Assembly (NCBI RefSeq): GCF_001510665.1
Contig: NZ_LMTI01000003.1
Location: forward strand, 645,039 to 709,038
Length of the DNA stretch: 64,000 bases
Direction: 5' to 3'
DNA from: Bacillus sp. FJAT-27445
GTDB lineage: Bacteria > Bacillota > Bacilli > Bacillales > Cytobacillaceae
Position 1 is the first letter of the stretch, and each line of letters opens with the position of its first letter. The position numbers and the translations under genes are program-made. The notes under the pieces are model-generated. The model did no database searches. It was not told where the DNA came from and was given only the letters and a program-made list of their open reading frames with translations. This document shows positions 27,997-36,661 of this stretch, one piece after another.

Positions 27997-29508
27997 ATGC
28001 TAAAACGGAGAATTGAATTTTTATTTGTGATTGTGCTGACGATATCGTTTTATATGGTGTTTTTTACAGGGGCGGAACCGCTGTGGAAGCTGGCGTTCGC
28101 CTTGTTGTATGCTGGCATTATCCTGGTGAGCATTTTTTCGCTCGTGCTGGAGAACCGCTCGCCGCAGCACACGCTGTTATGGATATATGTGCTGCTGTTC
28201 ATCCCTTTGCTGGGCTATATTTTTTACTTGTATTCGGGCCAGCTTTACTTGAAGGGGTATTTGTTTAAATCAAAGCGCCAGCTGAACCGGGACCAGTGGG
28301 AGCGGATGCTGCGTTTGGAAGTATCGCCGGACCTGACTTTCCTTGTCGATAATCAGGAGAGTTTCTCGCGGTTTGCCGGTAAGGCCGCCAAGACGCCGAT
28401 CAGTACGGCTTCCCGGTCGGTTATTTTAAAAAATGGCGAGGAAACGTTTGGGGAAATCAAGGACCGCCTGCGGGAAGCGGAGTCCTATATCCACATTGAA
28501 TATTATATTTTCCGCTCGGATCGGCTTGGGAAGGAAATCATTGATATCCTCATAGAAAAGGCAAAGGCCGGAGTAGAGGTGAGGTTCATTTTCGATGCGG
28601 CGGGGAGCCGAACTCTGTCCGGGGCTGATCTGAGGGCGATGAAGGAAGCAGGGATCAATTCAATTCCATTTTCACCGCTTAAATTTGGGTTCTTCAACCA
28701 GAAGTTCAATTTCCGGAACCATCGGAAAATCGTAATCATTGATGGGAAAGTCGGCTTTGTCGGCGGACTGAATGTCGGCGTGGAATACCTTGGTGAGGAT
28801 GAAACGATCGGGCATTGGCGCGATACGCACATGATGCTGACGGGTGAAGCGGTGTACACGCTGCACACGATTTTCCTGCTTGATTGGGAGTATGTGAGCG
28901 GCGAAAGGGTGCTGAATGAATTTCCGATTGAGAAACATCCTGTTGAGGACACCGAGCTGGATGGGGCGATTCAGGTTGTCGCGAGCGGGCCTGATACACA
29001 GCAGGGAATCATGAGCGATTTTTACTATGCGATGATGGCGTGCGCCACCCACTCAATCTGGATTGCGACCCCTTATTTCGTCCCGGATGAGTCGATTAGG
29101 ACGGCGCTCAGGATTGCCGCGGCAAAGGGGCTTGAGGTGCGGATCTTGGTGCCAGAAATCAACGACAGCTTCCTTACCCAGTATGCGACCCGGTCCTATT
29201 TTCCCGAGCTGCTCCGGTATGGCGCCGAGATTTATTCGTACAAAAAAGGCTTCCTCCACCAGAAGGTCATCATTGTCGATGGCAATCTGGCCTCAATCGG
29301 GACAGCCAATATGGATATGCGCAGCTTCCATCTGAACTTCGAGGTGAATGTGTTCCTGTACGGGACAAGCTCAATCCGCGACCTAGTGGCGCATTTTGAA
29401 GAGGATATGCAGGAAAGCGAAAAAATCGGCGCAGTCGAATTTTATAAACGCGGCCTCTGGAACCGTATGAAAGAATCTATCGCCCGTCTGTTTTCGGGCG
29501 TGCTGTAA
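27997..29508 (+). CDS. cls: cardiolipin synthase
   Basis: 503 residues; joins two phosphatidylglycerols to cardiolipin at the membrane. Two N-terminal membrane segments (FLFVIVLTISFYMVFF and a second near residue 45) precede two phospholipase D domains with HRKIVIIDGKVGFVGG and HQKVIIVDGNLASIGTAN, the paired HKD motifs. Length is typical of ClsA. I start at ATG 27997 (MLKRRIEF) after CGGGGAG rather than an upstream TTG. Single gene; repeat hairpins follow its stop. Confidence 0.93.
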   Translation: MLKRRIEFLFVIVLTISFYMVFFTGAEPLWKLAFALLYAGIILVSIFSLVLENRSPQHTLLWIYVLLFIPLLGYIFYLYSGQLYLKGYLFKSKRQLNRDQWERMLRLEVSPDLTFLVDNQESFSRFAGKAAKTPISTASRSVILKNGEETFGEIKDRLREAESYIHIEYYIFRSDRLGKEIIDILIEKAKAGVEVRFIFDAAGSRTLSGADLRAMKEAGINSIPFSPLKFGFFNQKFNFRNHRKIVIIDGKVGFVGGLNVGVEYLGEDETIGHWRDTHMMLTGEAVYTLHTIFLLDWEYVSGERVLNEFPIEKHPVEDTELDGAIQVVASGPDTQQGIMSDFYYAMMACATHSIWIATPYFVPDESIRTALRIAAAKGLEVRILVPEINDSFLTQYATRSYFPELLRYGAEIYSYKKGFLHQKVIIVDGNLASIGTANMDMRSFHLNFEVNVFLYGTSSIRDLVAHFEEDMQESEKIGAVEFYKRGLWNRMKESIARLFSGVL

Positions 29509-29510
29509 GG

Positions 29511-29592
29511 GTGGGTGAGGCAGGGGACGTACCCTTTGCCTCACCGGACGGGCAGGAATGAAGCACGAGATCCGTCCCCTGCTTCACTTGGA
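29511..29592 (+). repeat. GGGGACG-loop hairpins, two opposed copies
   Basis: The first copy, plus strand, is GTGAGGCA, GGGGACGTACCCTT, TGCCTCAC (8-bp stem). The second, minus strand, is TGAAGCA, GGGGACGGATCTCG, TGCTTCA (7-bp stem). The loop start GGGGACG is kept while the stems differ but still pair. The pair fills most of the gap between cls and nadE. Confidence 0.8.
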
Positions 29593-29646
29593 CATTTTTC
29601 CGAGAAGGGGTAAAATAGAGAGTAATTTGGGCTAGGAGGGATTGCG

Positions 29647-30471
29647 ATGAGTATGCAGAAGCGTATTATCGCGGAGTTGCATGTGAAGCCGGAAATCGAC
29701 CCGAAGGAGGAAATCAGGTCGCGTGTTGGTTTTTTAAAGGAGTATTGCAAGAAGGCAAAGGCGAAGGGGTTCGTGCTCGGGATTAGCGGCGGCCAGGATT
29801 CAACTCTTGCGGGCCGGCTGGCGCAGATTGCCGCCGAGGAGCTTCGCGAAGAAGGTTACACTACCAAGTTCATTGCAGTGCGCCTTCCGTATGGGCTGCA
29901 AAAGGATGAAGACGATGCGCAGCTAGCGCTTGATTTTATAAAGGCCGATGAGGAGTTTACCTTTAATATTAAGGATGCCGTCGACGCGGTGAAGGTCGAG
30001 TACGAGCGGTCCGGCGAAGGCCAGGTGCTCGCTGATTTCCAAAAAGGAAATGTGAAGGCACGGTTGCGGATGATTGCGCAGTATGCGTATGCCGGCATGA
30101 ACGGATTGCTTGTTATTGGAACTGATCACGCCGCCGAAGCGGTAACCGGGTTTTTCACAAAGCACGGCGATGGGGGAGCGGATGTGTTCCCGCTGACAGG
30201 ATTGAACAAACGGCAAGGCAGGGCTTTAATGAAGGAACTTGGCGCTGTCGAACGGCTGTACTTGAAGGAGCCGACTGCCGATTTGCTGGATCATGTGCCG
30301 CTTCAGTCGGACGAGACCGAGCTTGGTATTTCGTATGACGAAATCGACGATTATCTGGAGGGCAAGCAGATTCCCGAAGAGAACGCGTCGAAAATTGAGA
30401 GGCGTTTCGTTATTTCGGAGCATAAGCGCCATACACCAGCGAATCCATATAGTGAATGGTGGAAGCAGTAA
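29647..30471 (+). CDS. nadE: ammonia-dependent NAD synthetase
   Basis: 274 residues; last step of NAD synthesis, amidation of deamido-NAD with ammonia and ATP. The PP-loop GISGGQDST is at residues 45-53, and [22 protein letters not shown] and the C-terminal KRHTPANPY are typical of the short, glutaminase-free form. AGGAGGG precedes ATG 29647. Single gene with its own terminator. Confidence 0.95.
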   Translation: MSMQKRIIAELHVKPEIDPKEEIRSRVGFLKEYCKKAKAKGFVLGISGGQDSTLAGRLAQIAAEELREEGYTTKFIAVRLPYGLQKDEDDAQLALDFIKADEEFTFNIKDAVDAVKVEYERSGEGQVLADFQKGNVKARLRMIAQYAYAGMNGLLVIGTDHAAEAVTGFFTKHGDGGADVFPLTGLNKRQGRALMKELGAVERLYLKEPTADLLDHVPLQSDETELGISYDEIDDYLEGKQIPEENASKIERRFVISEHKRHTPANPYSEWWKQ

Positions 30472-30508
30472 GCTTTTGAGGCTTTGAAGGCCGCAACGAT
30501 GTCTAGAA

Positions 30509-30539
30509 CACAGTCCTTTTATCAGGGCTGTGTTTTTTC
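30509..30539 (+). terminator. terminator of nadE
   Basis: ACACAGTCC pairs with GGGCTGTGT (one G-U) around TTTTATCA, followed by TTTTTC. Confidence 0.8.
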
Positions 30540-30674
30540 GTATTTCGGGAGCCCGTTCTTGATACCAGGTGTTCAAGGGTTGGACCGCGCCAGGTGTCTT
30601 TGAATTTTCACAGTTTCCAATCAATGAAACCTTTATAATGGAAGTCAGCTAAATTTGTTCGGAAGAGGTGCAGG

Positions 30675-31193
30675 ATGAGAAATCGTATTTGGATTATGGG
30701 GTTGTTTTTTGTTGTGGCGACAGGCCTTTTTTATGTAAAACAGTATACTATGCTGCTCGATTTTAAAAGTTCGGCGGTGGCAGTTAGCAAATCGTTCGAG
30801 TACGGAAAAGATTTTTCAGATACGAAAACGCTTGTTGAAGGAGTCAATCGGATTTTCATTGGCGAAGTCCTTGAGGAAAAAGGCCGCGGCACCCATGCTG
30901 GAAAGCCTGCCACCTTTTTTGAGGTACGTGTCACTCAAAATATAAAGGGAGCCCTGCTTGGCGGGATTACCGTAATCCAGGATGGCGGGTATTACAAGGA
31001 TAGCGGCAAGATTTTTTTGCTGAAATATGAGAACGACGAGCTTTTGAAAAAAGGCCAAATGTACCTGTTTGCTGTCAACGAGGATCGCGACGGCATGTAC
31101 TGGGCGATGCCGAAATACGGCCATACCGCCATTGATACCGAGGTACAGAAGTATGAGCTCATAAAGGAAATCCGCGGGATGCTGGAGGAATAA
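30675..31193 (+). CDS. hypothetical membrane-anchored protein
   Basis: 172 residues. One N-terminal hydrophobic segment (IWIMGLFFVVATGLFYV) without a clear lipobox or cleavage site, then a soluble domain of about 140 residues rich in beta strands: NRIFIGEVLEEKG, TFFEVRVTQNIKG, MYLFAVNEDRDG. This domain would face outside. The pattern resembles small Bacillus exported proteins of unknown function; I do not recognise a named family. AGAGGTGCAGG precedes ATG. No terminator follows; a repeat array does. Confidence 0.7.
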   Translation: MRNRIWIMGLFFVVATGLFYVKQYTMLLDFKSSAVAVSKSFEYGKDFSDTKTLVEGVNRIFIGEVLEEKGRGTHAGKPATFFEVRVTQNIKGALLGGITVIQDGGYYKDSGKIFLLKYENDELLKKGQMYLFAVNEDRDGMYWAMPKYGHTAIDTEVQKYELIKEIRGMLEE

Positions 31194-31239
31194 CTTGGAG
31201 AGTTGACGCTGTGATTTTGCCCTTTTCGGAAACAATCCT

Positions 31240-31412
31240 GTGAGTCCCCAAATGTCCCCATCATTCGGACAGCTTTTTCTGAGACTAAGCCTCCGTGAGT
31301 CCGAATGCGCCAACGATTCGGCCAGCTTTTCGGAAACCAAGCCTCCGTGAGTCCGAATGCGCCAATGATTCGGCCAGCTTTTCGGAAACCAAGCCTGCGT
31401 GTGGACGATTGC
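31240..31412 (+). repeat. 52-bp tandem array G
   Basis: GTGAGTCC or a variant begins at 31240, 31295, 31347 and 31399, with the last three exactly 52 bp apart. The two full central units each contain CCGAAT, nine bases, ATTCGG, an inverted repeat with the same 9-nt spacer as array F but unrelated sequence. The rest of the 414-bp gap shows nothing else. Confidence 0.75.
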
Positions 31413-31607
31413 CTTATTGGTTTGAACCGTTTTGAAAAAATAGAACCAATCTCTGATCTAGGACCTGTACCCACCGCCAACTCCTTCCACCGGCCCCCAG
31501 CCACAGAATGTTGCAGGAATATTCATAAATCTGCTATATTCGTTCCGACTCGAGCCACCGCTTTACTTTTATAATGGAGAAAATCGGCATGGAATGGGGG
31601 GAGTCAG

Positions 31608-32810
31608 GTGAGGAATACAATGACGGAAGGGCGATTTCTTGTATGGGTGGTAGGAGCGATTATTGCGCTGATGGGAATCCATGTTTTCCACCCGCAGCTG
31701 GTCCAGGTGTACAACCCGGTGAATTATGTATCGTTTCACATGCTGCTTGAATTTTTCAGCATCTCCATTTCGCTCGTAATTGTACTGTACAGCTGGAAGG
31801 CGCTCGAGCGGAACCCATCGGCAAAGATGTTGCTCCTTCTTTTCATTTTTACCACAGTAGGAATGGTGGATCTCCTCCACACGATGACCTTTAAAGGCAT
31901 GCCCTACTTCCTGACCAAGAGTTCCGTGGCGAAAGCAACTTGTTTTTGGATATTTGCCCGGATGTTCCAAGCCGTACTGATGCTTGCAGTGGTGCTGATG
32001 CCAGACAAGCTGGTGAAGCGGGATTTGCGGAAGCTGGTGCTCACAGGTGCGATTATGCTCGGACTGGCAATCATGGCTATTGTCTTCACTTTTGAAAAGA
32101 GCCTTCCCGTCCTTGTTATCGAAGGGCAAGGGACGACTCCTCTTAAAAATGGCCTCGAGTACTTCATTAGCTTCCTTCATTTCCTGTCACTCATCGTTTG
32201 CCTGTACCAATACCATCTTGAAAAATGCACGACACACCTGAAACTCGCGCTCGCCTTTACTTTTCTGTTCCTGTCGGAGATGATTTTCACCGTCTACCAA
32301 AGCGTATTCGACCTCGACAATTTTTCCGGCCACATCTTCAAAGTGCTCGGTTATTATTTCATCCTGAAAGGCGTTTTCCTGCTCATGAAGAAAAAAGAAC
32401 CAGCGCCGGAGGAAAATGCCGTTGTAAAGCAAATCCCGGGGGCCGTCTTCTCTTTTACGAAAAACGAAGGGCGCTTTATATTCACCTATATGGAGGGCGG
32501 CCTGCTCCGCGAAAATGGACTGCAACCGGCCGCAATCACCGGCACCCACGTTGAAGACCTGCTTCCCCCATCGGAAGGGGATGCACTCGACTGTTGCCAC
32601 GAATGCTGGGAAACCGGCGCCAATCAGACATTTCTGGCCAATTTTAACAAAAGGCATTTCGCCATTTCCCTTGTACCGATTCTGAAAAGCGGAGAGGTCG
32701 CGGAAATTGCCGGAACCGCTGTTGATGTTTCCAATTTTGTCCATTCTGGGTCCCGGGCAAGACCCAATCCCACAACTGCCAGGAAGGGAAAAGCCTTGAA
32801 AACTCTGTAA
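31608..32810 (+). CDS. MASE3-PAS membrane sensor lacking an output domain
   Basis: 400 residues. Residues about 1-260 hold some eight membrane segments matching the MASE3 sensor module (SFHMLLEFFSISISLVIVLY, VDLLHTMTFKGMPYF). A PAS-like domain follows near 275-385, with SFTKNEGRFIFTY and EIAGTAVDVSN. In other proteins MASE3 is followed by a kinase, GGDEF or chemotaxis domain; here it ends after a short basic tail. It could be a truncated kinase or a stand-alone sensor that works through a partner. Start GTG 31608 follows GGGGGGAG. No frame downstream continues an output domain. Confidence 0.7.
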   Translation: MRNTMTEGRFLVWVVGAIIALMGIHVFHPQLVQVYNPVNYVSFHMLLEFFSISISLVIVLYSWKALERNPSAKMLLLLFIFTTVGMVDLLHTMTFKGMPYFLTKSSVAKATCFWIFARMFQAVLMLAVVLMPDKLVKRDLRKLVLTGAIMLGLAIMAIVFTFEKSLPVLVIEGQGTTPLKNGLEYFISFLHFLSLIVCLYQYHLEKCTTHLKLALAFTFLFLSEMIFTVYQSVFDLDNFSGHIFKVLGYYFILKGVFLLMKKKEPAPEENAVVKQIPGAVFSFTKNEGRFIFTYMEGGLLRENGLQPAAITGTHVEDLLPPSEGDALDCCHECWETGANQTFLANFNKRHFAISLVPILKSGEVAEIAGTAVDVSNFVHSGSRARPNPTTARKGKALKTL

Positions 32811-33000
32811 TTGAAGGCTTTTTGGAAAATTGGCCACCCGGGCCGTGCATGGTGCGGGCAAGGTTGACAATTCCCCTGCGAGGCTTTATCCTAGGTTAGG
32901 CTAATAATGTGGACCTTCCATGAGTGGGGGTTTTACCGTCCGTTTCGGGTGGGATAAAAACACAAATAATACTGTATTTATATAATTCCTCATCAGCGAG

Positions 33001-33180
33001 ATGAGGTAGAGGTCGCGGGAATTAAGAGTAATCCGGAGGAGGGGCAGGAACCCCTGTGATGCCGGATGAAAGGAATAACCGCCGAAGCGCTGCAGGTCAC
33101 TGACTGCGGCAGCTGGGACTGTAACCGAACAGGTGCAGGACTGTCATGGGAAACCATGGTGAACTATCCCGTTTTGTCTG
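33001..33180 (+). promoter_or_regulatory. lysine riboswitch (L-box)
   Basis: The conserved L-box blocks occur in order: GAGGTAGAGG-CGCG, AAGAGTAA, GGAGGAGG, ATGAAAGGA, CGCCGAAG, then GCAGCTGGGACTGTAACC. The folded aptamer binds lysine. It is followed by a terminator and a lysine/basic amino acid transporter, so lysine excess should stop transport. A TTGACA ... TATCCT promoter candidate (17-bp spacer) lies about 100 bp upstream. Exact edges are estimates. Confidence 0.9.
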
Positions 33181-33190
33181 ATGCGGCACA

Positions 33191-33220
33191 AGCACACTCC
33201 GTATCAGAGTGTGTTTTTTT
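33191..33220 (+). terminator. L-box expression-platform terminator
   Basis: CACACTC pairs with GAGTGTG around CGTATCA and runs into seven T. It is the switchable terminator of the lysine leader. Confidence 0.85.
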
Positions 33221-33233
33221 GCGCCCTTTTTGA

Positions 33234-33333
33234 AGCAGGGGACGTTTCTACTGCTTCATTCATTACTGGAAATCCGTTTACGTCGCAGTTTCATTACAAA
33301 AAGTGAAGCACTAGGTACGTCCCCTTCGACAGC
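33234..33333 (+). repeat. GGGGACG-loop hairpins in the lysine leader
   Basis: Plus strand: GAAGCA, GGGGACGTTTCTAC, TGCTTC (6-bp stem). About 70 bp on, a minus-strand partial copy reads GAAGGGGACGTACCTAGTGCTTC. Both lie between the riboswitch terminator and the transporter start. Confidence 0.7.
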
Positions 33334-33353
33334 GGAGAGAGGAGACATCATAG

Positions 33354-34781
33354 ATGGAAAAGCAAGGGAAACTTGGTTTATGGATATTGACGGCGCTAGT
33401 CGTTGGAAATATGGTTGGGTCTGGCATTTTCATGCTGCCTCGCTCGCTTTCGGAGGCGGCAAGCCCTGCAGGCGTGCTGATGGCGTGGGGATTGACCGGC
33501 TTCGGGGTATTGATGACGGTCCTTGTGTTCGGCAATCTTGCCATCCGCAAGCCGGAGCTAAAGGGCGGCCCACAAATTTATGCGAAGGAATTGTTCAGGC
33601 CGGGCACACAGGCTTCAACGCTGTCAGGCTTCATGGCGACATGGGGCTACTGGATTGGCAACCTCGCCGGAAACATTGCGATTATTACAACGTTCGCAGG
33701 CTATCTTTCTACGTTCTTCCCGATTTTGACGAGCCAGGCGGAATGGTTCACGATTGGCGGAGTTAACGTTAAGGTTGGAAACGGACTGACGTTTCTCGTC
33801 TGCACGGCGATGCTTTGGACTACCCACGCGATCATCCTGCGCGGAATGGAAAATGCCGGCCGCCTGAATTTCGCCGCCACTGCTGCGAAGGTCGTTGGTT
33901 TCGTTTTGTTCATTATCGTCGGTTTGTTCGCATTCAGTAAAACAAACATCTTGCCGTTTACTGCGCCAAGGGTCGACGGAAGCGGGCAGACAATCGGGCT
34001 GCTTGGGCAGGTGAATTCCGCCGCCCTGTCAACACTTTGGGCATTCATTGGCGTTGAATCCGCTGTTGTGTTTGCCTCAAGGGCGAAAAAACAGATTGAT
34101 GTAAAACGCGCTTCCATCCTGGGATTGCTCATCGCGCTCGCCCTTTACATCGGTATCTCCGTCCTTGTCATGGGCATGCTCGGCCAGGAGGAACTTATCG
34201 CTTCCGATAAGCCACTAATCGATGCAATCACCAAGGTGCTCGGTCCGGTAGGCGGCCAGGCGCTCGCGGCAATCGGCCTAATCAGCCTCGTCGGCTCGAC
34301 ACTTGGCTGGGTTATGCTGAGCGCGGAAATCCCGTTCCAGGCGGCAAAGCAAGGGCTATTCCTGCCGTGGTTCCTAAAGGAAAACAAAAAAGGCATTCCG
34401 GTCCGTTCGATGATCATCACAAACGGACTTGGCCAGCTGTTCATTTTCTCGACAATTTCGAACTCGATTTCACAGGCGTTTGAGAAAGTCATCATCATTG
34501 CGACGCTCTCGTACCTTGTTCCGTATCTCATCTCGTCGCTATACCAGGTAAAACTGGTCGTGACTGGGGAAACCTATCTCGGTGATAAGTCCCGCATGAC
34601 AGATGGAATCATCGCTACAGTATCGACGATTTATTCGACATGGGTCATAATCGGTGGAACTTCAGATTTGGAGACGTTCACCCAAGGGATGCTTCTCATC
34701 GCAAGCGGAATCCTCTTTTACTGGCCGCTCTGGAAGGCGAATGCGGGGAACCAGTCTGCTAAAAAGAAATCGATGGCTTAG
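33354..34781 (+). CDS. lysine/basic amino acid transporter (APA family)
   Basis: 475 residues with about twelve membrane segments. The amino acid-polyamine-organocation signature VVGNMVGSGIFMLPRSL opens the protein, and GVESAVVFASRAKK is the typical motif between segments 6 and 7. It resembles the ArcD/LysP-like carriers, and in B. subtilis the L-box-controlled yvsH is of this kind, so lysine is the likely substrate. A GAGAGGAG site precedes ATG 33354. Confidence 0.87.
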   Translation: MEKQGKLGLWILTALVVGNMVGSGIFMLPRSLSEAASPAGVLMAWGLTGFGVLMTVLVFGNLAIRKPELKGGPQIYAKELFRPGTQASTLSGFMATWGYWIGNLAGNIAIITTFAGYLSTFFPILTSQAEWFTIGGVNVKVGNGLTFLVCTAMLWTTHAIILRGMENAGRLNFAATAAKVVGFVLFIIVGLFAFSKTNILPFTAPRVDGSGQTIGLLGQVNSAALSTLWAFIGVESAVVFASRAKKQIDVKRASILGLLIALALYIGISVLVMGMLGQEELIASDKPLIDAITKVLGPVGGQALAAIGLISLVGSTLGWVMLSAEIPFQAAKQGLFLPWFLKENKKGIPVRSMIITNGLGQLFIFSTISNSISQAFEKVIIIATLSYLVPYLISSLYQVKLVVTGETYLGDKSRMTDGIIATVSTIYSTWVIIGGTSDLETFTQGMLLIASGILFYWPLWKANAGNQSAKKKSMA

Positions 34782-34850
34782 GAGCAATAAACAATAGCTT
34801 AGGTAATTAACTCTATCTTTGTATCGCAAAAAAAATATAGGAAATAACTT

Positions 34851-34878
34851 AAACCGCTTGGGTTCCAGGCGGTTTTTT
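34851..34878 (+). terminator. terminator of the lysine transporter
   Basis: AACCGC(C/T)TGG-type arm pairs with CCAGGCGGTT around a short loop, followed by TTTTTT. The rest of the 352-bp gap holds the tcyA promoter. Confidence 0.75.
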
Positions 34879-35060
34879 CTGAATTAACTATTCCTTTTTT
34901 AGATGGATACACCGTAAACCTTGGCCAAATCGCCTTCCCGGCCCGGGTGACCCCTTTTCAAAAAAGTGCCTTTAGAAGCTTTTTGGCCAGCTTTCCAACA
35001 TATCCCTCAAGGAAACGATTAATCTCAAACAAGAAGGGTAAAATATACAGAAATTAATCT

Positions 35061-35090
35061 TTGACATGGCCGGTAATCCTGTACTATGAT
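35061..35090 (+). promoter_or_regulatory. sigma-A promoter of tcyABC
   Basis: TTGACA at 35061-35066 and TATGAT at 35085-35090 are separated by 18 bp. The site lies 44 bp before the tcyA start. Confidence 0.6.
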
Positions 35091-35133
35091 GTTTAATGTC
35101 GACCAAACCAATATGAATTAGGGGGTATTACAA

Positions 35134-35955
35134 TTGAAGAAGTTATCTATGCTATTTGCACTTTTACTTAGCCTTGTCGTGGTGGTTGCCGCGTGTGGCA
35201 CAAATGACAATAACAATGCTAATAACAATAATGAGAAGAAGTCTGGTGCTGGGGACCTGCTTTCAAAGGTGAAGGATGAGGGCAAGCTGGTTGTCGGTAC
35301 GGAAGGGACTTACCCTCCGTTTACTTTCCATGACGATAAGGGCAAGCTGACCGGCTTTGACGTTGAAATTGCCGAGGAGGTCGGGAAGCGTCTTGGGGTA
35401 GATGTTCAATTCCAGGAAACCCAGTGGGATGCGATTTTCGCGGGCCTTGATGCGAAGCGTTTTGACATGATTGCCAATCAGGTGGGGATCCGCCCTGACC
35501 GTGAGGAAAAGTACCTGTTTTCCCAGCCGTACATTTCTTCCGCAGCAGTGCTGATTGCACGTGAAGACAATAAAAAAGTAACAAAGTTTGAAGATATCAA
35601 GGGCCTTAAATCCGCTCAGTCACTGACAAGCAACTATGCTGACATCGCGAAGAAATACGGTGCTGAAATTGTTGGTGTTGAAGGCTTCAACCAGGCTGTC
35701 GAGCTTCTGAATTCAAAGCGTGTTGATGTGACTGTCAATGATAAGATTGCCTTCCTTGATTTTAAAAAGAACCGTCCGGAAGCGAAGGTGAAAGTCGTTG
35801 CGACAGAAAGCGATGTTTCCAAGAGCGGCCTGATGTTCCGCAAGGGAAGCGAATCGCTTGTAGAGGAAGTAAACAATGCGCTAAAAGAAATGATTGACGA
35901 CGGCACGTACGACAAAATCTCCAAGAAGTGGTTTGGCGAGAATGTACTTAAATAG
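35134..35955 (+). CDS. tcyA: cystine ABC transporter binding lipoprotein
   Basis: 273 residues. Signal peptide with lipobox VVAAC (Cys21), an Asn-rich linker, then a family 3 solute-binding domain: GTEGTYPPFTFHD, GFDVEIAEEVGKRLG, ETQWDAIFAGLDAKRFDMIANQVG. These stretches closely follow TcyA (YckK) of B. subtilis. Start TTG 35134 after AGGGGGT. It overlaps the permease gene by 14 bases. Cystine as substrate rests on this resemblance; another polar amino acid is possible. Confidence 0.82.
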   Translation: MKKLSMLFALLLSLVVVVAACGTNDNNNANNNNEKKSGAGDLLSKVKDEGKLVVGTEGTYPPFTFHDDKGKLTGFDVEIAEEVGKRLGVDVQFQETQWDAIFAGLDAKRFDMIANQVGIRPDREEKYLFSQPYISSAAVLIAREDNKKVTKFEDIKGLKSAQSLTSNYADIAKKYGAEIVGVEGFNQAVELLNSKRVDVTVNDKIAFLDFKKNRPEAKVKVVATESDVSKSGLMFRKGSESLVEEVNNALKEMIDDGTYDKISKKWFGENVLK

Positions 35956-36640
35956 TATTTTCGCAGACCCTGCCCGGATTGACAGGTTAGTCACGATTGC
36001 AAAAAGCTCCTTCCAGCCTCTGCTGGAAGGACTTGTTGTTAATACAATTCCTTTGACGCTGATTTCCTTTGTTATCGGGCTTGTCCTGGCTGTTCTGACA
36101 GCTCTTGCGCGGATTTCTCAAACGAAGGCGCTTCAGGGCATCGCGCGCTTTTATGTGTCGGCTATTCGCGGCACGCCGCTTCTCGTGCAGCTGTTTATCC
36201 TGTTTTACGGGCTACCTACATTGGGCATTGTCATCAATCCGTTTCCGGCAGCGGCCATCGGTTTTTCGCTTAGCGTAGGAGCTTATGCTTCGGAAATCAT
36301 CCGCGCCGCAATCCTGTCGATTCCTAAAGGGCAGTGGGAAGCGGGCTATTCGATTGGTATGACCTATCCGCAGCTTTTGAAAAGAATTATTTTACCGCAG
36401 GCGGCAAGGGTTTCGGTTCCGCCATTGTCAAACTCGTTCATCAGCCTTGTAAAAGATACATCGCTTGCTGCGATGATTCTTGTAACCGAAATGTTCCGCC
36501 GGGCACAGGAAATCGCTTCGACGAACTACGAGTTTCTGCTTCTTTACCTGGAAGCAGCCCTGCTTTACTGGGTGGTCTGCTTCTTCCTTTCCATTCTCCA
36601 GGGCAGGCTGGAAGCAAGGTTTGACCGGTATGTCAAATAG
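35942..36640 (+). CDS. tcyB: cystine ABC transporter permease
   Basis: 232 residues with about five membrane segments of the HisM/GlnP type. FYVSAIRGTPLLVQLFILFYG is the family hallmark, and the EAA-like coupling loop follows near GQWEAGYSIGMTYPQLLKR. I begin at ATG 35942 (MYLNSIFADP), inside the end of tcyA, preceded by GGCGAG; the longer frame would lie mostly inside tcyA. Middle gene of tcyABC. Confidence 0.85.
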   Translation: MYLNSIFADPARIDRLVTIAKSSFQPLLEGLVVNTIPLTLISFVIGLVLAVLTALARISQTKALQGIARFYVSAIRGTPLLVQLFILFYGLPTLGIVINPFPAAAIGFSLSVGAYASEIIRAAILSIPKGQWEAGYSIGMTYPQLLKRIILPQAARVSVPPLSNSFISLVKDTSLAAMILVTEMFRRAQEIASTNYEFLLLYLEAALLYWVVCFFLSILQGRLEARFDRYVK

Positions 36641-36661
36641 GTGGGAAGGAGGAATTGATAG

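Noticed and set aside
33001-33180. Cobalamin riboswitch
   Set aside because: The ordered blocks AAGAGTAA, GAAAGGA and CGCCGAAG fit the lysine box, and the downstream gene is a basic amino acid transporter.
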